Part shown: positions 8,243 to 17,014 of the stretch, piece after piece | How the letters are laid out: every line of letters starts with the position of its first letter | How positions within the stretch are numbered: position 1 is the first letter of the stretch | Assembly (NCBI RefSeq): GCF_004310865.1 | Contig: NZ_SIXI01000001.1 | Span: 248,001-312,000, forward strand | Direction of reading: 5' to 3' | Source of the DNA: Aquabacterium lacunae | GTDB lineage: Bacteria; Pseudomonadota; Gammaproteobacteria; Burkholderiales; Burkholderiaceae_C | Length of the DNA stretch: 64,000 bases | Notes under the pieces: generated by a model | Seen by the model: the letters and a program-made list of their open reading frames with translations, nothing else | The model's database searches: none | Told to the model about the DNA's origin: nothing | Translations under genes and position numbers: made by a program

Positions 8243-8954
8243 AGTCGCCGGGCCAGGTCACCTTGAAGTTTTCGTAAGCGCCTGGCACCAGCCTGGGCTG
8301 GTGCCCGATGCGCTCGATGGCGCTGGCTTCGTCGGTGATCTGCGCGGCCGTTTCCGGGTCAGACAAGGCCTGCAACAGCGCCGGGCGCAGCAGGCCAAGG
8401 CGGAACATCTGCGGCGTCTGGGCCGCCCACTTGCCGGAACGGTCCACCGTGGCCCGCACGCGGAGGCCTGCGTCGTCGGCCACCGCATCTTTCAGGGTGT
8501 CGGCCAGCGGCAGGGCCAGCAAGCCACCCACCTCGTCGTCTTCGCAGGCGGCAATCAAAGCCTGCACATGCGCGGGCTGCAGCAAGCAGCGGGCCGCATC
8601 GTGCACCAGCACCCAGTCGTGGGCACCCACGCCCCGCTCCATCAGTTCGTTCAGGCCATTGAGCACACTCTCGGCCCGTGTGGCGCCGCCCACCCGGGCC
8701 ACCCAGCCACGCTCACTTTCAAAGCCTGGCACGTGCTGCTCGAACTGGGTGTCGGTGGGCGACAGCACCACCAGCGTGGCCTCCAGCTCGGGCACGCGCT
8801 GCAGGCTGCTCAGGGTGTGGGCCACCACGGCCTGGCCGGCCACCGGGTGGTATTGCTTGGGGCCACCCACACCGGCACGCTCGCCCACCCCTGCACAGGG
8901 CACCAGGGCGAAACAACGGGGCTTGAACTCGGGGTGGACAATGGCAAATGACAT
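8208..8954 (-). CDS. ispD: 2-C-methyl-D-erythritol 4-phosphate cytidylyltransferase
   Basis: IspD joins CTP and MEP to give CDP-ME in isoprenoid synthesis. The 248-residue product has the nucleotide-binding start ALVPCAGVGERAGVGGPKQY, the VHDAARCLL motif and WAAQTPQMFRLGLL. ATG 8954 (MSFAIVHPEF) and ATG 8963 are both possible. It diverges from mfd, as in relatives, but is not followed by ispF: the toxin gene overlaps its 3' end and ispF is 2.9 kb away. Confidence 0.93.
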   Translation of the reverse strand: MSFAIVHPEFKPRCFALVPCAGVGERAGVGGPKQYHPVAGQAVVAHTLSSLQRVPELEATLVVLSPTDTQFEQHVPGFESERGWVARVGGATRAESVLNGLNELMERGVGAHDWVLVHDAARCLLQPAHVQALIAACEDDEVGGLLALPLADTLKDAVADDAGLRVRATVDRSGKWAAQTPQMFRLGLLRPALLQALSDPETAAQITDEASAIERIGHQPRLVPGAYENFKVTWPGDFSLAERLLHPR

Positions 8955-9048
8955 GGACGGCATTGTGGCGCATGGCCCGCTGGCTGGGCTTGAACTCGAC
9001 TGGCTGCCTACAATCAGGCTTCTGCGTGGCTGTCCACGCGACCCTTCA

Positions 9049-9074
9049 CGCCCGTTTCTTCACGGAAACGGGCG
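9049..9074 (+). other. Perfect 10-bp hairpin in the mfd leader
   Basis: CGCCCGTTTC (9049-9058) pairs exactly with GAAACGGGCG (9065-9074) around the loop TTCACG and is followed by CTTTGT. The hairpin ends 18 bases before the mfd ATG. A TACAAT -10 element at 9009-9014 suggests that it lies inside the mfd 5' untranslated RNA. It has only a weak T-run, so it may be a leader structure rather than a terminator. Confidence 0.55.
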
Positions 9075-9092
9075 CTTTGTCATTGTTGCGCC

Positions 9093-12000
9093 ATGCTGCC
9101 TGCCCTGTCCCTGCCGTCCATCGCTCCTGGCAAACGCTACACCCTGCCCCGCCCGCTGGGCGCGGCCGACGCCCTGCTGCTGGGCCAGTACGCGCTGGCC
9201 CGCAAGGCCCAGCAGCAGCTCACGGCCATCGTCACGGCCGACCCGGCCGACGCCCAACGCCTGGTCGACGAAATGGCGTTTTTCGCGCCGGGCCTGCGCT
9301 GCGCCGTGTTCCCCGACTGGGAAACGCTGCCCTACGACACGTTTTCGCCCCACCAGGATCTGATCTCCGAGCGGCTGGCCACGCTGTGGCGCGTGCAGCA
9401 AGGCGTGAAGGGCGAAGGCGACACCGGGGTCGACGTGGTGCTGCTGCCGGCCACCACGGCCCTGACCCGCATGGCGCCACCCGCCTTCCTGGCGGCCTAC
9501 ACCTTCCACTTCAAGCAAAAGCAGAAGCTGGACGAGGCCGCGCTGAAGGCCCAGCTCACGCTGGCGGGCTACAACCACGTCAGCCAGGTGGTCTCGCCCG
9601 GTGAATACGCCGTGCGCGGTGGCCTGATCGACCTCTACCCCATGGGCTCGCCCGTGCCCTACCGGGTGGACCTGTTCGGCGACGAGGTCGATTCCATCCG
9701 CACCTTCGACCCCGACAGCCAGCGCAGCCTCTACCCCGTGCCCGAGGTGCGACTGCTGCCCGGCCGCGAGTTCCCGATGGACGAGGCCGCACGCGGCGCC
9801 TTCCGCAACCGATGGCGCGAACGCATCGAGGGCGACCCGACCAAGTCGCGCATCTACAAGGACATCGGCAACGGCGTGGCCACGGCCGGCATCGAGTACT
9901 ACCTGCCGCTGTTCTTCGACGAGACCGCCACCATCTTCCAGCACCTGGGCGAGCAGGCGGCCGTGGTGCTGCATGGCGATGTGGACGAGGCCCTGCGCCG
10001 CTTCTGGACCGAAACGCGCGAGCGCCACCGCTTCCTGCAGCACGACCCCGAACGCCCGCTGCTGCCCCCGGAAGACATCTACCTGAAGGTGGAAGACTTC
10101 TTCACCCTGGCCAATGTGCACCCGGTGCTGGCCATCAAGGGCAACGAGCCCTGCGAATGGGCCCGCCCCCTGCCCGACCTGGCCAGCGAACGCGGCGCGC
10201 AAGAGCCCCTGCGCAAGCTGCAAAGCCACCTGCAGGCCCTTCGCAGCAGCGGCACCCGCGCCCTGGTGGTGGCCGAAAGCGCCGGCCGCCGCGAAAGCCT
10301 GCTGGAGCTGCTGCGCGACCACCAGATCGACGTGCCCTCGGTCGATTCGCTGCAGGCCTTTGCCGACAGCGACCACGCCCTGGCCATGGTGGTGGCGCCC
10401 TTGTCGGCTGGCTTTGTGTGGCTGGATGCGGGTGCGTCGGCTGGCACGAAACCCGGCATCGAGTTCATCACCGAAACCGAGCTGTTCGACGCCAGCCCCA
10501 CCACCCGCCGCCGCAAGAAGAACGAGCAGGCCACCGACGTCGATTCGCTCATCAAGGACCTGAGCGAGCTGAACGTGGGCGACCCGGTGGTGCACAGCAA
10601 CCACGGCATCGGCCGCTACCAGGGCCTGATCAACCTCGACCTGGGTGATGGCCCCTCCGAGTTCCTGCACCTGGAGTACGCCGACAAGGCCACGCTGTAC
10701 GTGCCCGTGAGCCAGCTGCACCTGATCAGCCGCTACACCGGCGTGAGCCCGGAAGAAGCGCCGCTGCACAAGCTGGGCTCGCCCCAATGGGACAAGGCCA
10801 AGCGCAAGGCCGCCGAACAGGTGCGCGACACCGCTGCCGAGCTGCTGAACCTGTACGCACGCCGCGCCGCACGCGAGGGCTTTGCCTTCCGCTTCTCGGC
10901 GCAAGACTACGAAGCCTTTGCCACCAGCTTCGGCTTTGAGGAAACGGCCGACCAGCGCGCGGCCATCCACGCCGTGATCCAGGACATGATCAGCCCACGC
11001 CCGATGGACCGGCTGGTGTGCGGCGACGTGGGCTTCGGCAAGACCGAGGTGGCCCTGCGCGCCATGTTCGTGGCCGTGACCGGCGGCAAGCAGGTGGTGC
11101 TGCTGGCGCCCACCACGCTGCTGGCCGAGCAGCATTACCAGAACATCGTCGACCGCTTTGCACAGTGGCCCGTGAAGGTGGCCGAGATGTCGCGCTTCCG
11201 CTCGGCCAAGGAAATCAAGGCCGCCATGCAGGGCCTGGAAGACGGCACCATCGACATCGTCATCGGCACGCACAAGTTGCTGAGCGATTCGGTGAAGTTC
11301 AAGCGCCTGGGCCTGCTGATCATCGACGAAGAACACCGCTTTGGTGTGCGCCACAAAGAGGCCATCAAGGCCATGCGTGCCGACATCGACGTGCTCACGC
11401 TCACGGCCACCCCCATCCCCCGCACACTGGGTATGGCCATGGAAGGCCTGCGTGATCTGTCGGTGATCGCCACTGCGCCGCAACGCCGCCTGGCCATCAA
11501 GACCTTCGTGCGCAGTGAAAGCAGCAACGTGATCCGCGAGGCCGTGCTGCGCGAGCTCAAGCGCGGCGGGCAGGTCTACTTCCTGCACAACGAGGTCGAC
11601 ACCATCGAGAACCGGCGCGACAAGTTGCAGGAGCTGATCCCCGAGGCGCGCATTGGCGTGGCCCACGGTCAGATGCCCGAGCGCGAGCTGGAACGCGTCA
11701 TGCGTGATTTCGTGGCCCAGCGCCACAACATCCTGCTGTGCTCGACCATCATCGAAACCGGCATCGACGTGCCGAGCGCCAACACCATCATCATGAGCCG
11801 CGCCGACAAATTCGGCCTGGCGCAGTTGCACCAGTTGCGCGGCCGTGTGGGCCGCAGCCACCACCAGGCCTATGCCTACCTGCTGGTGCCCGATGTGGAA
11901 GGCCTGACCAAGCAGGCCCAGCAGCGCCTGGACGCCATCCAGAGCATGGAAGAGCTGGGCTCGGGCTTTTACCTGGCCATGCACGACCTGGAGATCCGCG

Positions 12001-12593
12001 GGGCCGGCGAGGTGCTGGGCGACAGCCAGAGCGGCAACATGATGGAGGTGGGCTTCCAGCTGTACAACGACATGCTGGCCGAAGCCGTGCGCAGCCTGAA
12101 AAAGGGCAAGGAGCCCGACCTGCTGTCACCGCTGGGCATGTTCGGCAGCAACACCGACATCAACCTGCACGCCCCGGCCCTGCTGCCCGATGCCTACTGC
12201 GGCGATGTGCATGTGCGCCTGAGCCTGTACAAGCGCCTGGCCACGGCCGACTCGCTCGACAAGATCGAGAAGATGCTGGAAGAGATCGTGGACCGCTTCG
12301 GCAAGCTGCCCGCACAGGCGCAGACCCTGTTCGACACGCACAAGCTGCGCGTGATGTCACGCCCCTATGGCGTGATCAAGGTCGATGCGGCCCCGGGCAT
12401 CATCAACGTGCACTTCCGGCCCAACCCGCCAGTCGACCCCATGCGCATCATCGAACTGGTGCAGAAGAACCGCCACATCAAGCTGGCAGGCAACGACAAG
12501 CTGCGCATCGAGAAGGCCTTGACTGACCCGAAGGACCGCGCGCAGTTCGTGCGCGATCTGCTACGGCAACTGGGGCAGCCGCTGGCGCAGTGA
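9093..12593 (+). CDS. mfd: Transcription-repair coupling factor
   Basis: Mfd displaces RNA polymerase stalled at DNA lesions and recruits UvrA. The 1166-residue length is typical. N-terminal UvrB-homology region (about 1-400), CarD-type RNA-polymerase-interaction domain around 490-570 (LNVGDPVVHSNHGIGRYQGL), then the SF2 translocase. The translocase shows GDVGFGKTEVA (Walker A), DEEHRFG (Walker B), LTATPIPRTL and QLRGRVGRS. The C-terminal TRCF domain closes the protein. It starts right after a leader hairpin and ends three bases from the convergent TfoX-like gene. Confidence 0.97.
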   Translation: MLPALSLPSIAPGKRYTLPRPLGAADALLLGQYALARKAQQQLTAIVTADPADAQRLVDEMAFFAPGLRCAVFPDWETLPYDTFSPHQDLISERLATLWRVQQGVKGEGDTGVDVVLLPATTALTRMAPPAFLAAYTFHFKQKQKLDEAALKAQLTLAGYNHVSQVVSPGEYAVRGGLIDLYPMGSPVPYRVDLFGDEVDSIRTFDPDSQRSLYPVPEVRLLPGREFPMDEAARGAFRNRWRERIEGDPTKSRIYKDIGNGVATAGIEYYLPLFFDETATIFQHLGEQAAVVLHGDVDEALRRFWTETRERHRFLQHDPERPLLPPEDIYLKVEDFFTLANVHPVLAIKGNEPCEWARPLPDLASERGAQEPLRKLQSHLQALRSSGTRALVVAESAGRRESLLELLRDHQIDVPSVDSLQAFADSDHALAMVVAPLSAGFVWLDAGASAGTKPGIEFITETELFDASPTTRRRKKNEQATDVDSLIKDLSELNVGDPVVHSNHGIGRYQGLINLDLGDGPSEFLHLEYADKATLYVPVSQLHLISRYTGVSPEEAPLHKLGSPQWDKAKRKAAEQVRDTAAELLNLYARRAAREGFAFRFSAQDYEAFATSFGFEETADQRAAIHAVIQDMISPRPMDRLVCGDVGFGKTEVALRAMFVAVTGGKQVVLLAPTTLLAEQHYQNIVDRFAQWPVKVAEMSRFRSAKEIKAAMQGLEDGTIDIVIGTHKLLSDSVKFKRLGLLIIDEEHRFGVRHKEAIKAMRADIDVLTLTATPIPRTLGMAMEGLRDLSVIATAPQRRLAIKTFVRSESSNVIREAVLRELKRGGQVYFLHNEVDTIENRRDKLQELIPEARIGVAHGQMPERELERVMRDFVAQRHNILLCSTIIETGIDVPSANTIIMSRADKFGLAQLHQLRGRVGRSHHQAYAYLLVPDVEGLTKQAQQRLDAIQSMEELGSGFYLAMHDLEIRGAGEVLGDSQSGNMMEVGFQLYNDMLAEAVRSLKKGKEPDLLSPLGMFGSNTDINLHAPALLPDAYCGDVHVRLSLYKRLATADSLDKIEKMLEEIVDRFGKLPAQAQTLFDTHKLRVMSRPYGVIKVDAAPGIINVHFRPNPPVDPMRIIELVQKNRHIKLAGNDKLRIEKALTDPKDRAQFVRDLLRQLGQPLAQ

Positions 12594-12595
12594 TT

Positions 12596-12937
12596 TCAGC
12601 GGCGGCGCGCGGGCGCACGCAAGGCCGCTGCCAGGCCCTCACAGGCCCACTGCACGGCAGCTTCGGGCTGGTCAAGCGCCTCGGGCGGCACCTCGTGGTA
12701 GGCCACTTGCACGCGGCGCCCCTTGGCCTCGTAGGTGAACGGAGGCAGGCCCGCGGCCTCGAACAGCGCCCGGTTGTGGGCATCGGCTTTCACGTACAGC
12801 CGGTCGTCCACGATGAGCGCGAACATGCGCCCTTGCAGGGAAAGGCCATGCCCACCGAACATGGCCCGGGCCTGCACAGGGCCCAGGCCGTCCAGCAGGT
12901 CCAGCACATGGGCCACGAAAGCAGGCGTCGAGGCCAT
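12596..12937 (-). CDS. TfoX N-terminal-domain-like protein
   Basis: A 113-residue protein resembling the N-terminal domain of TfoX (DLLDGLGPVQARAMFGGHGLS, then a short beta segment with DDRLYVKAD). In gammaproteobacteria full-length TfoX/Sxy regulates competence. Stand-alone short versions like this are common in Burkholderiales, and their role is not established. ATG 12937 matches the domain start; the upstream in-frame extension looks non-coding. Its upstream neighbour on the same strand is the COG2509 flavoprotein gene, which ends 28 bases before this start. Confidence 0.78.
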   Translation of the reverse strand: MASTPAFVAHVLDLLDGLGPVQARAMFGGHGLSLQGRMFALIVDDRLYVKADAHNRALFEAAGLPPFTYEAKGRRVQVAYHEVPPEALDQPEAAVQWACEGLAAALRAPARRR

Positions 12938-12965
12938 GGGCTGCACTGATCTGCCCTGAAGGCTG

Positions 12966-14684
12966 TCAGCCCTTGAACTCGGGCGGTGCGCCCTTGGCCT
13001 GGGCAACGGGTGGCACGCCCAACATGGATGCGCCCACGGCCTCGGCCACTTCGATGCCATCGACCCCGGCCGACATGATGCCGCCGGCATAACCCGCGCC
13101 TTCACCGGCGGGGTACAGGCCTTGCACGTTCAGGCTCTGGTAGTCACGCCCCCGGGTGATGCGCAGCGGTGACGAGGTGCGCGTTTCCACGCCGGTCAGC
13201 ACGGCATCGGGCATGGAGAAGCCCTTGATCTGCTTTTCGAAGGCGGGCAGCGCTTCGCGGATGGCGTCCAGGCAGTAATCGGGCAGGCTGCCGCGGCCCG
13301 GCTCGGCCAGGTCGACCAGGTTCACGCCCGGCTTGTACGAGGGCATGACCGAGCCGAAGTCGCTGCTGCGCTGGCGCTTGACGAAGTCGCCCACCAGCGA
13401 ACCGGGTGCGATGTAGCCGCCACCGCCCAGCTCGTAGGCGCGGCTTTCCCAGATGCGCTGGAAGGCCATGCCATCGAGCGGGCTGACCGGCCCTTCGGTC
13501 TGGCCGTCCTGGCGGTAGTCTTGCGGCGAAATCGCCACCACGATGCCGGCGTTGGCGTTGCGCTCGTTGCGCGAATACTGGCTCATGCCGTTGGTGACCA
13601 CGCGGTTCGGCTCGGAGGTGGCCGCCACCACGGTGCCACCGGGGCACATGCAGAAGCTGTACACCGCGCGGCCGTTGCTGGCGTGGTGCACCAGCTTGTA
13701 GTCGGCCGCGCCCAGGATTTCGTGGCCTGCGTTGGGGCCGAAGCGTGCGCGGTCGATGATGCTTTGCGGGTGTTCGATGCGGTAGCCGATGGAAAACGGC
13801 TTGGCCTCCATGTACACGCCGCGGCCATGCAGCATGGTGAAGGTGTCGCGGGCGCTGTGGCCCAGGGCCAGCACCACATGGTCGGTGCGCAGTTCGATGC
13901 GCTGGCCCAGGAACTCGGCCACCACCCCGCGCACATGGCGCTGGTCGCCCTCGCCTTCGATCAGCACATCGGTCACATGGTGCTGGAATCGGATCTCGCC
14001 GCCCAGTGCCTCGATGTCCTCGCGGATCTTCTCGACCATGCTGACCAGGCGGAAGGTGCCGATGTGCGGCTTGCTGACGAACAGGATCTCTTCGGGCGCA
14101 CCGGCCTTGACGAACTCGGTCAGCACCTTGCGCGTGAGGTGTCGCGGGTCGGAGATCTGGCTGTAGAGCTTGCCGTCAGAGAAGGTGCCGGCACCGCCCT
14201 CGCCGAACTGCACGTTCGACTCGGGGTTGAGTTGCTGCTTGCGCCACAGGCCCCAGGTGTCTTTGGTGCGTTCGCGCACCTGCTTGCCGCGCTCCAGCAC
14301 GATGGGGCGCAGGCCCATCTGCGCCAGGATCAGCGCCGCGAAGATGCCGCAGGGGCCAAAGCCGATCACCACCGGTCGCTTGTCCTGGGGGAAACCGGCC
14401 GGCGCGTGGCCCACGAACTTGTAGGACGTGTCGGGCGTGACGCGGATCTGGTGGTCGCCCTGAAAACGGGCCAGCAAGGCCGATTCCAGGGCCTCGGTGG
14501 CCAGCTCGCAGTCGATGGTGTAGCTGAGGATGATGTTCGTCTTCTTGCGGGCGTCGTAGCCACGGCGGAAGACATGGAAGCTTTTCAGGTCTGCGTCCTG
14601 GATGCCCAGGCGTTGCACCACAGCGGGGCGCAGCTCGCCTTCGGCATGGTTCAGGGGCAGGCGCAGTTCGGTGATTCGGAGCAT
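12966..14684 (-). CDS. FAD-dependent dehydrogenase of the COG2509 family
   Basis: A 572-residue flavoprotein. An N-terminal domain of about 90 residues (MLRITELRLPLNHAEGEL) precedes a Rossmann FAD-binding segment PVVIGFGPCGIFAALILAQMG. Further family motifs are FGEGGAGTFSDGKL, CMCPGGTVVAATSE and the C-terminal GLYPAGEGAGYAGGIMSA. COG2509 proteins are predicted oxidoreductases whose substrate is unknown. ATG 14684 is the start supported by homology. The family is certain, the function open. Confidence 0.85.
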   Translation of the reverse strand: MLRITELRLPLNHAEGELRPAVVQRLGIQDADLKSFHVFRRGYDARKKTNIILSYTIDCELATEALESALLARFQGDHQIRVTPDTSYKFVGHAPAGFPQDKRPVVIGFGPCGIFAALILAQMGLRPIVLERGKQVRERTKDTWGLWRKQQLNPESNVQFGEGGAGTFSDGKLYSQISDPRHLTRKVLTEFVKAGAPEEILFVSKPHIGTFRLVSMVEKIREDIEALGGEIRFQHHVTDVLIEGEGDQRHVRGVVAEFLGQRIELRTDHVVLALGHSARDTFTMLHGRGVYMEAKPFSIGYRIEHPQSIIDRARFGPNAGHEILGAADYKLVHHASNGRAVYSFCMCPGGTVVAATSEPNRVVTNGMSQYSRNERNANAGIVVAISPQDYRQDGQTEGPVSPLDGMAFQRIWESRAYELGGGGYIAPGSLVGDFVKRQRSSDFGSVMPSYKPGVNLVDLAEPGRGSLPDYCLDAIREALPAFEKQIKGFSMPDAVLTGVETRTSSPLRITRGRDYQSLNVQGLYPAGEGAGYAGGIMSAGVDGIEVAEAVGASMLGVPPVAQAKGAPPEFKG

Positions 14685-14724
14685 GGGCGTGATTATCAGG
14701 GCCCCACGCTGCTTCCATGCGGGT

Positions 14725-15615
14725 TCAAGGGCGCGGCAGAAGGCGCTGCACCAGGGGGTGCATGACCTTCTTCTCGGTGCCCACGGCATAGAACGGGTCT
14801 TCCACCCCGTTGCAGGGCCCGATCAGCTGCACCCCGTAGCGTTGACTGAGTTGCTCCCCCACCCACAAGGCCGCCGGGAACACGCCGAGCCCCTCGCCGC
14901 CGAAGGTGGCCATCAGGGCGCTGTCCTGGATCTCGCCGACCACCCGGGGTCGCACGCCCTGGCGCTCGAACCAGGCGTCCAGGCGCAGCCGCAAGGTGGC
15001 ATGCTGGGTGGGCAGCAGCACCGGCAGGTCGGCCAGCACTTTGGGAAACCCGCCAGGCAGTCGAGCGGCCTGCTCGGCCAGTGCAGGCACACCGAACCAG
15101 CCCACGGGTGATGCGCCCAGGGCATGGCTGTACACCTTCAGGTTCGGGTTGGGTGACGGTGCCCGGTCGGTCAGCACCACGTCGAGCCTGTGCAGGGCCA
15201 ACTCGGCCAGCAACTCTTCGACGCGGCCCTCATGGCACAACAGCCGCAACTGCGGCGTGCCCAGCACACTGCCCAGCAAGCGGTGCACCACCAGCTTGGG
15301 CAAGCTGTCAGAGATGCCCACGGCCAGCCGCACCCCGGGGGCCGAGGCGGTGCTGCGCACCACATCGGGCAACTGGTCGCCCAGCTGGAAGATCTGCTCG
15401 GCCTGCCGGAAGGCGGCCTGGCCGGCCTCGGTGAGCGCCAGCCCACGCCCGGCCGGCTTGAGCAAGGCGCAACCCAGCGATTTCTCCAGCTCATGCACCT
15501 GCGCCGACACGGTCTGCACGGCCATGCCCAGGCGCTCTGCGGCGCGGGCCATGCCGCCTTCCTTGGCAACGACCCAGAAGTAGTACAGGTGGCGGTAGCT
15601 GAATTCGAGGCTCAT
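14725..15615 (-). CDS. nhaR: LysR-family regulator, NhaR-like
   Basis: A 296-residue LysR regulator. The N-terminal winged helix SYRHLYYFWVVAKEGGMARA is characteristic of the NhaR subgroup, which in enterobacteria activates the Na+/H+ antiporter gene nhaA. No nhaA is nearby: the gene is divergent from a Bax-inhibitor-1 protein, with a perfect 8-bp inverted repeat beside its start. The symbol reflects sequence resemblance, and the target is more likely the divergent gene or itself. Confidence 0.78.
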   Translation of the reverse strand: MSLEFSYRHLYYFWVVAKEGGMARAAERLGMAVQTVSAQVHELEKSLGCALLKPAGRGLALTEAGQAAFRQAEQIFQLGDQLPDVVRSTASAPGVRLAVGISDSLPKLVVHRLLGSVLGTPQLRLLCHEGRVEELLAELALHRLDVVLTDRAPSPNPNLKVYSHALGASPVGWFGVPALAEQAARLPGGFPKVLADLPVLLPTQHATLRLRLDAWFERQGVRPRVVGEIQDSALMATFGGEGLGVFPAALWVGEQLSQRYGVQLIGPCNGVEDPFYAVGTEKKVMHPLVQRLLPRP

Positions 15616-15625
15616 GATCAGTTTT

Positions 15626-15646
15626 TTGCTGAATTTCCTTCAGCAA
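15626..15646. promoter_or_regulatory. Likely LysR operator between nhaR-like gene and BI-1 gene
   Basis: TTGCTGAA-TTTCC-TTCAGCAA is a perfect inverted repeat with 8-bp arms and a 5-bp spacer, starting 11 bases upstream of the LysR ATG. LysR proteins bind such interrupted dyads (T-N11-A type) in divergent intergenic regions and usually repress their own gene. The position supports autoregulation and control of the divergent gene. Confidence 0.65.
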
Positions 15647-15729
15647 GTTTCTGCTTTTTCTTGTCGCTTGTGAAGCTTAACCTTCAAGGCATGCGGCTTT
15701 GTCCGCGTTTGTTCCTGAAAGGAATTGCC

Positions 15730-16413
15730 ATGAGTGACACCCGACTCCTGACTGCTCGCCACGGCGACGTGGTCGATGTGCTGCCCGCCGAAGGCGCGCG
15801 GGTGCTGCGCAACACACACGCCCTGCTGGCCGCCACCTTGCTGGTCAGCGCCGGCACCGCAGCCGCCAGTGCCGCTTACCAGCTGCCAGCCGCTGGCCTG
15901 ATCGTGACCCTGGTGGGCTTCTATGGCCTGCTGTTCGCCATCCACAAGCTGCAGCGCAGCGCCTGGTCGATCGGCCTGGTGTTCGTGCTGACCGCCTTCA
16001 TGGGCTACACGCTGGGCCCCCTGCTCGGCAAGGTCGCAGCCCTGCCCGGTGGCTCGCAAACCATCGCGCTGGCCCTGGGCGCCACGGGTCTGAGCTTCCT
16101 GGCCACGTCGGCCTACGCCGTGACCACGCGGCGCGACCTGAGCTTCATGGGCGGCATGCTGATGGTGGGCATGATCGTGGCCCTGGTGGCAGGCATCGCG
16201 GGCATCTTCCTGCAGATCCCCGCCCTGTCGCTGACGGTGTCGGCCATGGTGGCCCTGCTGTCGGCCGGCCTGATCATGTACGAGACCAACCAGATCGTGC
16301 GGGGCGGCCAGACCAACTACGTGCTGGCCACCGTGAACCTGTACGTGTCGATCTTCAACCTGTTCACCAGCCTGCTGAGCCTGCTGGGCTTCAGCAGCAG
16401 CTCCAACGACTGA
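15730..16413 (+). CDS. Bax inhibitor-1 / YccA-family membrane protein
   Basis: A 227-residue integral membrane protein with about seven hydrophobic helices of the BI-1 (UPF0005) family, for example FMGYTLGPLLG and the conserved C-terminal region LYVSIFNLFTSLLSLLGF. E. coli YccA of this family modulates the FtsH protease; other members affect ion leakage. ATG 15730 has GAAAGGA upstream. It is a single-gene unit, with two hairpins downstream and the LysR gene divergent upstream. Confidence 0.85.
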   Translation: MSDTRLLTARHGDVVDVLPAEGARVLRNTHALLAATLLVSAGTAAASAAYQLPAAGLIVTLVGFYGLLFAIHKLQRSAWSIGLVFVLTAFMGYTLGPLLGKVAALPGGSQTIALALGATGLSFLATSAYAVTTRRDLSFMGGMLMVGMIVALVAGIAGIFLQIPALSLTVSAMVALLSAGLIMYETNQIVRGGQTNYVLATVNLYVSIFNLFTSLLSLLGFSSSSND

Positions 16414-16457
16414 GCATGAGCAGCCCACGAATCTGAACCCCGGGTGGGGTGACGAGC

Positions 16458-16520
16458 CCGCCTCCTTTTGGTTGGACGGAGGAGGCGGTTTTGACAGGGT
16501 GCCCTCGGGCACCCTTTTTT
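16458..16520 (+). terminator. Double terminator of the BI-1 gene
   Basis: Two hairpins follow each other. CCGCCTCC (16458-16465) pairs with GGAGGCGG (16481-16488) and is followed by TTTT. GGGTGCC (16497-16503) pairs with GGCACCC (16508-16514) around CTCG and is followed by six T residues. Confidence 0.85.
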
Positions 16521-16534
16521 CATGGCAGGTCGGG

Positions 16535-16906
16535 TCAGTCGTCTGACGGAAACGCACCGAGGAAGGCCTGGGCAAAGCCGTCGTGCCCGGTGAGCGTGAG
16601 GGTGGCCGTGTGGCGCGGCTGGCCGGGCGCGCCCAGCTCGGCCTCCAGGCTGCCGGTGCGCTCGTTGAAGCGCAGGGCCCAGGCCGAGGCCACTTCGTGC
16701 ACCCCCTGCAGCTCGTAGTCCCAGTCACCGCCCTCGTCGAGCGGGCCACGCTCACCGCGGAACTGCCGATGGGCCCACTGCAGCACCTGGGCCACTTCGG
16801 CTTGCACCTGAGGCCAGTGCCCTGGGCCCACGCTGGCCATGGCTTCGAAGGTGTGCACGCCTTCGGTGTCTTCGCTGTGGTCGAACAGCAGGTAGTTCAG
16901 CGGCAT
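16535..16906 (-). CDS. Conserved hypothetical protein
   Basis: A 123-residue soluble, acidic protein (MPLNYLLFDHSEDTEGVHTF, C-terminal FLGAFPSDD). I do not recognise a domain. It has no signal peptide or membrane segment. Its stop lies just downstream of the BI-1 terminator on the opposite strand, and its ATG is divergent from serB about 110 bases away. Codon use matches the neighbours, which supports it being a real gene. Confidence 0.65.
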   Translation of the reverse strand: MPLNYLLFDHSEDTEGVHTFEAMASVGPGHWPQVQAEVAQVLQWAHRQFRGERGPLDEGGDWDYELQGVHEVASAWALRFNERTGSLEAELGAPGQPRHTATLTLTGHDGFAQAFLGAFPSDD

Positions 16907-17014
16907 GGCGGCAGACTTTCAGCGCAAGGCAGAGTGCATGAAACGGGGGCGTGAGCATACCCAATGGCGACGCCAGGGGTGAGCGGCTCCAGGCCCTGCA
17001 GCGATAATGACGCC

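Noticed and set aside
9060-11984. A 974-codon open frame on the minus strand opposite mfd
   Set aside because: It lies fully inside mfd, is rich in His/Gln/Ala/Gly without any domain, and is explained by the strong G/C bias at mfd third positions.
12937-13105. A longer TfoX-like protein starting at 13105
   Set aside because: The added residues overlap the end of the flavoprotein gene and look like out-of-frame sequence.
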